From contig WHUX01000034.1 of assembly GCA_015179025.1 (NCBI GenBank), positions 1-64,000 of the forward strand: a DNA stretch of 64,000 nucleotides, read 5' to 3'. Position 1 is the stretch's first letter. Every line of letters begins with the position of its first letter. Below the pieces are notes generated by a model. The model saw only the letters and a program-made list of their open reading frames with translations, searched no databases and was not told the origin of the DNA. Below are positions 54,846 to 64,000 of the stretch, one piece after another. The translations under genes were made by a program, and so were the position numbers. This DNA comes from Terfezia claveryi. Taxonomy: Eukaryota > Ascomycota > Pezizomycetes > Pezizales > Pezizaceae.

Positions 54846-57800
54846 TAGTCAGCAAAGATACCTCAACAATAAAGTCAAGCATTCCATCATTTTGGGCACC
54901 GGTGACACAGGTGACAGGGACAGGGTAGTCTCGTGGGGAAGCGAAGGAGCTGCAACACACGATCTTGTACGTTACAGTGAAGCTGCAATGTTAATATTAC
55001 CTTTTTTTGTCACTTGTAGCGACCGCTGCGTGCAAAGCTTATTGTACGCCACGATGCATGGGTGCGTGGAACCCGTCGGTGAGTCGTTCTTAGGAAGAAC
55101 CTCCGTGCGGGCGGGGCTACTCCACCGAATTGACCCAGTCAATGGGATAGACTGTTCGATGGGACAACAAAGTCGATGGAACGACTATGTAGGTTTGTTG
55201 TAGTTCAGGGAAGTGGTGTCATGACGCGTGGCTGATAGATTTTGTATGTGACTTTTAGTGTTCCTCGACTGGGTCAATTGAAAACGGTACTTTCTGCAAC
55301 TTTAACTAGACTAGGGCGGTGGCACACTCCTATTGCTAGTTACGGGTGCGATAGCCTTGCGTACCAGCTGTGGTGAAGATTTTAATGACGAGTCGACGAC
55401 AGGGATGAAGCCGTGAAGGGTACCGATGGGCGGGGATGCGGCTGGTGACAGCGGGAGTGATTGGTGTTGCATGTTTATTAGGTTTATTACGCTACGGTGT
55501 CAGAGGTTGCATACGAGGGATGACTGCCCCACCGCCAACCAGGGGAATGCTACTCCGCACAAACGTCTTAGCCCACTGACAGATCGTTTTCACCCCCACC
55601 TCCCCCTAGTCTAGTTATACCCCCCCTCTCTCCTCCCTCCGCGCCGCATCGAGGTTATTCCGTTAAGCTCGACCTATCACGCTCAGAAAGACACTCTGGA
55701 TATGTTCCTCCGTTCAAAAACTGAACCAGCTCACAATGCACTCGTGGATCTGACCCGGTTACGGTCCCTAAAAGCACACGAGCACACGTGGGCTGCTGCA
55801 CTGTCACCGAATGGTCAGATCATTCCTCGGTTACGGTTTTTAGATTGACTGGATTGCAGACATCTACATAGCAGTACACAACTTTCCAGCCGTTTTAGAA
55901 GCATATCACTCTCTAACTCCTGCCTGTCCAAACTTAAAATTGATTCAGTTTCAAGAATTGGTTATTTGAAGGGGAGATATGGAGTATTCGCACCAAATCT
56001 GGCTGTAAGTGCTTCAATTTACATCAATTTATGATATCAGCATGCAGTTACAATCCATAACTTTGCAAATTTTGCAAATTCTAACTGAGGCTCAGGCAAA
56101 TTTAATCTATGTCCTTAGGAACCCCAGTGCTACCAAGAAGGATTTTATTGGGGATCCGTGGAGAGTACTTTGGCGGCCAATTCGCGAAAACTTTTGGCCT
56201 ATAACCGTAGCACATTTTATTCACCCTTGTTGCCTGTTTCTTGGATGGGAGTGAAAGTACCCAGCCCTTCAATTCATGCATATATGGAGTGGAGGCTTTG
56301 GGTTGCAATTGGTTATATTTTTATACCTACCCGCTGCAGCCGCATAGTGCAGAGGTCACCGGGAGTTCATACCCAATTCTGCCAAGTTGTAGAAGCGTAT
56401 TACCTACCGGTTAAATGACATGCGTATTAATTGCAGCAGGTCAACGTTAACGTCTTGCATTGAACCTCAAGCCCTTACATCTACCTAGCACCTGTTGCTG
56501 CTACCATGGCCACGCATGAGAGTGTGAATTTAGTTGAATATACCTATACATGCATGTGACATCAGACTTCATAGGAAGAACCTGACACAGAGTTTCTGAC
56601 AGGTCATGGCACAAGATAAATTCTCCTCAGTCTTTCTTGTTTCACGTGGGATGGTGAATTTGCTAATATCAGTTATAGGACTTTACGCAGAGCTTTGAAA
56701 GTCCGAAGCCTTGCCCCCAGAGTGCGGCTACTACGTTCAAGATGTACATGTACTCAAAATTTACTCTGTGTTACATCAAAATGTATCCCTATTAGCTATA
56801 GGCACTGAACTCAGACATGAAACATCTCAGCATCGGATGTCAATGTGTGTTTCGTCTCGTGCGGCATTGCCTACTCCGGCAATGATTCAACCCATCGACG
56901 AAACTTGAGCGAATGCATGTATGTACATACATCTGGAGCTCCTTGAACTGGGATTCTCGTTTCTGAGCTTTGCTGTCGCGGCATACATGAAATCCGCGTT
57001 CTGAGACAACGAACTGGCCAGGTGTTATCTCGTCAGCGCGTTTGTTGCCTGCGACAGAATGTTGACGAAGTACGAATCCAAGTTGCTTTTTCTCTCTCTT
57101 AAGTGAAGATCTTGAATGCTCGGTGTATTCGTCAATGGCTATCCTTCAGAGATGTCCAACTAATACATGCATAAAGAAATTCTTCATTACCTACCATCCC
57201 ATAAAAGCTTGCAGCGCAGACTCCAGCGTATCTCTACTTCTGGCTATGAAGGGGAACGAGTTCTGGCGGCCACGGGCAGAAGCGCATGACAGCAAAAAGC
57301 GAGGGTGCTGTTAAACCAATGTGGTTAGAGAACAAATGCGGTGTTTTGAAGATCCAGGAGGCCAAGCCATCATGGACTAGATGGATTGGGAGTCGATAAA
57401 CAGTGGACACGGTGCAACCAGACTATGGACAACGGACTGTATCTACATACGCACCTGAGGCCGTGTTGCGGCTTTTTTCCCCTAATGGTTGGTACGTCTG
57501 GAGGTATAGGTTGACCCTGGTGCGCAACACCTTTAATTCCGATTTCACCCCACACCAGAGTATCGTTCATCCGTTCTCACCTTTAAATTGGGGTTTTTGC
57601 TTTGTGGTTTTTCAGTTTGTAAGCCTTTGGGGGGCTAATCTGTGACTATATAGATCCTAAGAGGCATAGGCCGCCTCTCCTAGATTGGAACCCCAAGCTC
57701 TTAAGAAAAATGTAACAATAGCTTTCGTTGAGTGATGTTATGCACTTGTGTATTTATCTCCTTAAACCATCATTGCTGACGTCGTAGTAGCTCAGATCAG

Positions 57801-58768
57801 TCAGAAGTGTGGGCAACACAATGGTATCCTCTGAGTTTCTCAAAAACTTGAAGGTCATTGACCTTTTAGCGAGGATGAGATTCTCCGTGAGGCTAAAAGG
57901 TTGTTATCAATCCGGCTACAAGGCACTATGCGTTCTGTATGTAACCGCGCTCTGTGGGTCATTAATGAAACCAAGTTAGGATAGCAATCAATGGCTTGCC
58001 CGAAGCCACCCAGGACGCTATCTTTAAGAATTAGAGTGACAAAAGCTTCTCTCGGAGCTGCTAACGGGTAGTCCAATTGGGATATTCTCTGGTGCGTGCG
58101 CATTGCATTAATCTTTCGGTTCATATCGAGGTCGTTCAAGCCCCTGTCGACACATAAACCCCCGCCTCAAACATGCATGACTATGCTTATGGGTGGGCCT
58201 GCAGGAGGGATTGGAAGAGCAGGCGGACCAACTTGGTGGGCTCAATGAAAGCATGGAAACACTAGCGAAAGTTGCCTACGGAAAAGAATATTTGACTTAA
58301 TTGTTAACGTCCTTAAGTTCAAGGCGCACCCCCGCCTTTCTTATATATCACACATTTTCCACAGTTTTGGGTACCAGGCGGACACCTACCAGTCCCTGTT
58401 ATCATTCTTTCGAATTTAGCAGCCAAAGCCGCCACAGTTGTGCGTTGAATGCGCCTCGCCTCGGTGAAGAGGATTGGAGAAATAGATACACGGGTTTGTT
58501 TGAAAGGAGTCACTCTTGGAAACAGCCATACGAGAAATAGAGTGTAATTTGACCCTATACTTGAAAAGGGAACTGGCATGAGTGGTAATATTACTTCCTT
58601 GTTTCATTGGTTCGCCCTTTAATTGCGTTGCTCGTGACTTGTCAGCTGGATATCAAATATCTATATTTGTGCAAACTATTTCGGGTGTCAACTTAAATAT
58701 CATACCCTCCACATCATATACCGCCTGAAGTGCTATGGTGAGGATTCTATGGGACAAGCTAATATTAG
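54846..58768. other. Long spacer; scattered exon-like scraps
   Basis: No complete gene could be assembled. Scraps with coding-like composition: 55702-55848 (+) begins MFLRSKTEPAHNALVDLTRL; about 58200-58298 (+) reads LEEQADQLGGLNESMETLAK; about 58440-58540 (+) reads EEDWRNRYTGLFERSHSWKQ. The last two may be upstream exons of the gene at 58769, but splice junctions could not be closed. A minus-strand frame at 57855-58139 is unassigned. Confidence 0.35.
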
Positions 58769-59611
58769 ACGCCTATAGGACACAATAAACGCTCAAAGAA
58801 GCGGTCATCGACTAAGCGAAGCCGGTCATCCAGAACGATTACTATTCCCGAGCCAACTGCAGTAGACGAGCCGAATGGTACTACAGGGCCTCCTCAACCC
58901 TTGAGGCTTATGGATTCACCTGGTGCAGATAAAGATGGATCATCAGATCAGGAACCAAGCTCTGGAGCTTCATCTGGGGGAACCCTGACAGCTCCATTGA
59001 CACCAACCTCTAGATATGGGTTTCTCTGTTTCAGGGAATGCTCCCCGCGCACGGTATGAAGCGGCTTCCTTTGATATGTCAAGTGATACAGCTTTGCTAA
59101 GTTCTACTTTCTAGCTTGTGGACGGTAAATATAGGGAGCATGATCCAACAAGCTTACCCGAGCCCTTCAAGGTAGACCCTTTCTCTTCAAAATCTACCTA
59201 TTCATGCTGATGTATTGCTTTATGAAAGTGGGGATTCATCCAATGGGCGCAATCTGCGAGGAAGCGACCGAGTAAACCGCTTGACAATGCAGAGACTCTC
59301 TATAATAACCGAACCCTTCGATTTTGGAAATTATCGACGGATTATGGAAGATTCTTGAAGCATGAAGAAGATGAAGATCAAGACGATATTGGCGACGCTA
59401 ACGGCGATGATGATACCGTTTATGAAGTTGTGAATGGTGGTAAGTATCTTCTGTTGGCTTGTACGCTGCAAGTACTGACATATGATTGTTCGGGCTCATA
59501 GTTCCACAGCGGCGTCCGCCTAATCTTTTGGTACCAGCACCATCCTTCTGGACATCTCCTCAAAGGCCTTACACAGCACCGCCCCATCAAATGAACCGAT
59601 CTCCTTGTTGA
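58769..59611 (+). CDS. Hypothetical multi-exon gene (3' part), unknown function
   Basis: Four exons join in phase through short GT-AG introns: 58769-59053, 59115-59171, 59229-59439 and 59502-59611, with introns of 61, 57 and 62 bp. None would be found as a long single-frame ORF. The protein starts with a Lys/Arg/Ser-rich stretch (KRSKKRSSTKRSRSSRT), then a Pro/Ser-rich linker. A folded-looking core follows: RYGFLCFRECSPRT, LVDGKYREHDPTSLPEPFK, WGFIQWAQSARKR and NNRTLRFWKLSTDYGRFLK. An acidic run (HEEDEDQDDIGDANGDDD) and a Pro-rich end complete it. The 5' end is unresolved: an acceptor (GCTAATATTAG) precedes exon 1, so an upstream exon is expected, or translation begins at the internal ATG near 58909. 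Family not recognised. Confidence 0.55.
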
Positions 59612-61032
59612 TCGTCACTGTAGAGAAGATCTAGAGGCCGCAATATTCGTTCCTCTCTTCCCTCTACACTCTCTATACGACAGTACTCAGTTTACACCTT
59701 TCCCTCTTCTAATTACCGACCTTATTGTACTTAGCCTCATAAATACCGACAGGATAGGCTGCAGGAGCCTGGGCAGGGTCTCCACCGGGATGGCCGGTCA
59801 TCTCAGAAGACTTATAGTGCTTAGCCGAAAAATGCAGATGATAGCCTTTCATCAGAATAGAGTTTGATTTGCAACGAATATCGATGAATTGGGTCTTACT
59901 GTACCTGGAACCTCACCCGCCCATACCGCGACGGTTCATCCCGAAATCCCCACCTACTAGTTCCCCGCTCGACCCTACATAATGACACTACTGCTTAATA
60001 TCTAATGCGGACATGGGACGACGAAAGGCTCCCGGGGGCCGATCATATCCCTGACTCTAACTTTTGTGCTCCGTGATGGTGGGGACTGATCGACCGACAC
60101 TTGCATAATGCTCGAGCATTAGATCCACTTGCTGCATTTCTTTGCATGCCGTGCTGCCTGCTGTTGCCACTGCGTTATTGTTGCTCAACATTATTTTCTT
60201 GTGTCAGGATATACCCTACGTATGTGCTTTGCAGATTTTGAAATGGCGGTACATGTGCTGTTGATTGTACACAATTTTGTCATGTTAGGGTGAAGTTGGG
60301 CATTGTAAAAGAGTAAGAGCCAGCCATCATGGGCCCCGACGGAAGGACACGAGTGAAGAGTGGGGGTGCGCCATAATGGGATATTTATTATTGGGGACGC
60401 TCTTTTGTTGCACGCACTGGTTTCTATTTTCCTGCATCAGCATACGAAGGTGTTGTTTTCTTTTTTGTTTCCTTATTACTTATCTTTTTTCTTTTTATTG
60501 CGTCTGTTGGAACGTTTTTGCTAGTATAGGGTGGGGGGGACGGGGGAGGGGAGGGGCAGCGGGGGGGAAGTTAATTTCCTTTTTTCGAGTTTCCTTATTT
60601 TGCTTTTAGCGACAATTACTCTTACTTCGGCATTTCTAGACTGGACCGGAATCAGCCAATCTTGTTTAGTTCTTGTTTGGGGTCCCACGATGTTCGTTCA
60701 TATTAGGTTGGGACCAGTTGTCAAAACGAATTTTTGTACCAGGGTTTTGTCGCCGGTCGGCCAAATTATTTTCTATGCGGATTGGTTGTTTTGATTTCTT
60801 CCGGTGAAATTTTTTCCCTTATGTAATTCCAAGTTTAGATTATGTATCATAGGTTCTCTTTGAATTGTAAACCAAACGAAACCTTAAGCACCAACATCTC
60901 GGGTGACTGACTTAATTGGTGTTGACTAGTTTAAGCGCATACGCGCGTGTACGCACTTTTGTAAATATGCAGGACATTCTCTTATCTGCAATTGATGTTT
61001 AGCATTGCGCAAGAATCGGCCCACAACACTGA

Positions 61033-61070
61033 AAAAAAATAAAAATAAAAATAAAAATAAAAATAAAAAT
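61033..61070. repeat. (AAAAT)n microsatellite
   Basis: Five to six units of AAAAT-type pentanucleotide after a short A run; it resembles the A-rich tails of the LINE copies, but no LINE 3' region precedes it. Confidence 0.6.
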
Positions 61071-61406
61071 CATTTACTCAGTTCTGCGGGCCACGCAAGT
61101 GGATTAAAGAAGTAAATCTGCGCTAAAAAGATGTTGAATACTAGTATGTACATAACAGGAAATGACAAATGAGATTCTTTCATTGAACTCCTCTTGGTAG
61201 CCGACTTGCTCTCCGTTTTTTTCTTCCTCTATCTATCTGGATTCGTCCCTTTGCCAGTTAGGTCAGTTCTTGTGTGGTGTGCGTAGCCGAAGATAATGTC
61301 TTCACATAGAGAAGTCTCAGGCCCATGAACTATGAATGTATGAATCGTGCCATAACTACATACCTAGAAAGTGCGATATAGGCAACGATATTCTTGATCT
61401 TCAACG

Positions 61407-61446
61407 CTTGGTATTCTGGGCCTTTTCTTGGTATTCTGGGCCTTTT
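61407..61446. repeat. Perfect 20-bp tandem duplication
   Basis: CTTGGTATTCTGGGCCTTTT occurs twice back to back without a mismatch, indicating a recent slippage event. Confidence 0.7.
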
Positions 61447-62225
61447 GTGATGCCGGCAGCTTAACTGCGTGGATGAGACTGCTTGATCATAATACATAAC
61501 AACAACTATGTACGTGCAGCTTCAAGCGCGGAGAGTGTGCATGCAGGCATCTTATGGGCAATATTATGGAGCCACTCAACATTGTGCCTACTTACTGCAG
61601 GGAGTGCAACGCACATTCAGAACATAATACATTAGAGATACGGATCGATAGGAAATGCTGGGGATTCTACCCCATGGGAGCTGGATTTGAAAGGCCCCGG
61701 ACCTGAACTGGTTGTTGGACCTGTTGGAAATAACTATCACCCAACCACGCACGTGACGACAGTTTCCGTCGCCCGGCGGGTAGGCAAAGTTAGAGTAGGC
61801 CGAGTAGGCACAAATTTTGCGAGGTAAAGGAGATCTCGTTTAGCAGAGCAATCATTCCATAGTGATTTCTAATTTACTATACAGGCTCCAAATATATCTT
61901 TATCCACCATACCTTTCACTCATAGTATTGTAAACTTACACAACTGGTTGATGTGCATGCATCGTGTCTGATTCGTGTGTGCATCTGGCACAATGGGCCG
62001 GGCCATGAGAGCCTACCAAATCCAGAAACAGCTGTCGTGGCTGTTCATGTTGTTTGGCTCTAGATAACGTCGGGACTCATTGATGTAAAGGGGATACTGT
62101 AATAACTATAGCATGAGCATTTGAAGGATCAGCTAGCTAGGGGCTGCAATTGTCTCGCCATGTTAGATATTTCTGTTCGACACCTATAATTTCCACTTGA
62201 GCCGCTTTTCTCAATTCCTACCAGC

Positions 62226-62436
62226 ACTTCGGTATCTGTTCTTGGGTCGAGGTTCAGTCAGGCCACTTTGGGTCATCGGTTAATGACAGCATGGGGACCT
62301 TGATTCATTGAGTTTGTTCATTTGCTTTTTGCGTGCCGGGCCTGGCAGATTATCTTGCCTTGTCCTGAATCCACCCGGGTTTCCGGGTGGCTCCACAAGG
62401 CCCCCTTACAGGGACCGAATAGGAGTAATGAGGAAT

Positions 62437-62468
<32 letters not shown>
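62226..62468 (+). mobile_element. LINE 3' end, copy 9 (best preserved)
   Basis: All blocks of the family 3' region are present in order: GGTCGAGGTTCAGTCAGGCC, GGGTCATCGGTTAATGACAG, CCTGGCAGATTATCTTGCC, TGTCCTGAATCCACCCGGG, hairpin CCACCCGGGTTTCCGGGTGG, CTCCACAAGGCCCCCTTAC, AGGGACCGAATAGGAGTAAT and an A25-type tail. It is a useful reference for aligning the other copies. Confidence 0.8.
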
Positions 62469-62989
62469 TGACATTAGTCTGGCCAGATAAGGCGCGTTAC
62501 GCGCGGCAATTTTTTTTAATTTCTAGCGACCAACAAAGCGCGTTAATCCACACACGTTTGGATACAAACACATATGTAGTTACATAGTAAGCACCACACT
62601 ACGTATTCGGGGCATTCCGCCAACAACCACATGAGAAATTCTCCGCGGGAAGGTTTGTAACCGACAACGGCTGACGCATGTGATAGGATAGAATCATGCG
62701 TGATAGACGTTGAGCCCAATTATCTCAGGAATTCTGCTGTAGGCGGGAGAAACGTCCAGATCTGCAGAATGCTCTTGGTTTACGTAAAAATTATTAATGG
62801 ATCCACTGCCTTGCGATGTCTCACGTTGCACCTGCATGCGGCCACGAGCTTCAGGTTGTCTCAATAGCTGGTAATGGCGAACAAGAGGACTGCTTCGGTG
62901 GTGGAAAATCTAAGTTGTTGCACTGCTTTTGTGAAAGGCCCGGCCAAGATCCAAAAATTTCGTGTTCACTGCTTTCTCTGGTATTGGTT
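62469..62989. other. Spacer between inverted LINE ends
   Basis: About 520 bp with no gene; a plus-strand frame at 62816-63067 runs through it into the LINE tail and is not regarded as real. Confidence 0.5.
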
Positions 62990-63190
62990 TTTTTTTTTTT
63001 TTGTTTTTGTTTTTGTTTTTATTTAAATACTTGTTACTCCTATGCAGCCCCGTCAGGGGGGCCATGAGGAGCCACCCAGAAGCCCGGGTGGATTCAGGGG
63101 AGAGGCAAGTTAATCTGCCAGACCCATACGCGCTAAATACAATAACTAGTGCGAGAGGAGGCCCCTTGCTGTCATTAACGGACACTCCGG
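62990..63190 (-). mobile_element. LINE 3' end, copy 10
   Basis: Minus-orientation copy: poly-T and (GTTTTT) repeats at 62990-63020, ATTTAAATACTTGTTACTCC, the hairpin as CCACCCAGAAGCCCGGGTGG (one arm mutated), GGCAAGTTAATCTGCCAG and GCTGTCATTAACGGAC at the 5' side. It faces copy 9 tail to tail. Confidence 0.75.
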
Positions 63191-64000
63191 TATTGGGTGA
63201 TCCACTGAAAGTAGATTAATATCAATCCCTGTAACTTTTGTCAAGATGCAGTTTGTGTCTGGCTTTCGAACGTACAGTACCAGAATTTTTTGTGATACTG
63301 GGAAGTTAATACATGCATATCACGTGCCTTGCATTTGCATGTATACATTCAGAATATCGTCAAATGAAAAAAGGTATCACTAACAATAATTTCTTCAACC
63401 AACTTCCAAGCTATATGTTGTCAGATTCTCTGGCTGTGGCCTTCAAATTCGAACTCGAGCCCGATCGATCGATCGTGATGACATAGTGCATTTTGCATGT
63501 ACATGAACTTTCACCAACTCAAACCTTGAGGGTGCTTCTTGACAATGAAGGCAAGATGTAAAAAGTAAAATGAACTGAGACTGATATCCGTACGGGTTAC
63601 GCTTGTGCGCACGCATTACTTCGACTGCAGTTCACGCGTGGTGGGGGCCCGCTGGGGCCCGCGGTACCTACCGATCCAACTTCTGACCGAGCATGATCCT
63701 TAATGTCAGCCTGATCCACTAGTTTGATTGTTTTTTTCAGAGGCTTGCTTTGGTGGAGCCGAGCATTTCTATTTCGACTCAAGGTTGAATCGATACATGG
63801 ATCGGCCCGATCGCATGTTATGTACCAGGTACAATAAACTGGAAGTTGTATTGTGGGCTTACCGGAAGTTCGTGTTACAGCTGGGAGGGAAGCGTAACTA
63901 TACTTGACTAGCTCGAGTTCTTCTTCCCGCGCAACTCAACCCTGGCGCCTGCATACTGCTACCAGGTTTCCCCAGTTTTCATAGAGCTCGAGGCCTAACC
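63191..64000. other. Spacer to window end
   Basis: No gene seen. A GATCGATCGATCG run is at about 63464-63476 and a short palindromic GGGGCCCGC box at about 63645-63662. Confidence 0.45.

Larger units (their letters stand above)
59612..62225. other. Spacer
   Basis: No gene is supported. It contains an (AAAAT)n microsatellite at about 61033-61070 and a perfect 20-bp tandem duplication (CTTGGTATTCTGGGCCTTTT) at 61407-61446. The 60376-60794 open stretches are low-complexity (G- and T-rich) and not called. Confidence 0.5.

Noticed and set aside
60376..60794. Overlapping frames of 77-87 codons
   Set aside because: Low-complexity T- and G-rich sequence; no splice partner or domain.

Overview
The window looks like a TE-rich stretch of a filamentous ascomycete genome (Pezizomycotina; the genus cannot be read from the sequence). 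The reasons are GT-AG introns of mostly 48-130 bp inside otherwise compact genes, a fungal-type NACHT/ankyrin NLR relic, a secreted fungal dipeptidyl peptidase IV, a TRF4-type poly(A) polymerase, and long AT-rich spacers carrying decayed LINE, copia, piggyBac and pogo-like remnants. No tRNA, rRNA or CRISPR array was seen.

Layout. 1-2.4 kb: AT-rich spacer, then a truncated Ty1/copia element (LTR, primer-binding site, gag) whose 466-bp LTR is itself a giant inverted repeat. 2.7-7.2 kb (+): a NACHT-ankyrin (NLR-like) gene with three in-frame stops and three small frameshifts, hence a pseudogene. 8.1-10.6 kb (-): intact secreted DPP IV with a first coding exon of only two codons. 12.3-13.8 kb (-): MYND-finger protein. 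14.4-20.8 kb: transposon graveyard holding several 3' ends of one LINE family, a LINE ORF C-terminus, a piggyBac transposase fragment between 51-bp inverted repeats and a pogo-like terminal repeat, plus one membrane-protein ORF. 21.1-22.8 kb (-): complete six-exon ethanolamine kinase gene. 26.1-27.7 kb (+): class III PLP aminotransferase. 31.2-32.9 kb (+): GMC oxidoreductase. 33-40 kb: mostly empty spacer with a BTB-domain scrap and two weak small ORFs. 40.1-41.1 kb (-): BTB/POZ protein. 41.5-44.3 kb: LINE remnants. 44.7-47.9 kb (-): TRF4/PAPD5-type poly(A) polymerase. 49.9-51.8 kb (+): ten-exon mitochondrial-type family III CoA-transferase, including 8-nt and 32-nt microexons. 52.4-54.8 kb (+): large basic/acidic protein with an RRM-like N-terminus. 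58.8-59.6 kb (+): a short-exon gene visible only after splicing. 59.6-64 kb: spacer with two more LINE 3' ends in opposite orientation.

The housekeeping genes do not form an obvious cluster. Ethanolamine kinase (Kennedy pathway), DPP IV (extracellular proline-peptide use), the CoA-transferase and the aminotransferase (organic and amino acid catabolism) and the RNA-surveillance poly(A) polymerase look like independent genes separated by transposon-rich spacers. Gene models were rebuilt by hand from reading frames, splice sites and phase; where all phases close (DPP IV, EKI, aminotransferase, GMC, BTB, CoA-transferase) confidence is high.
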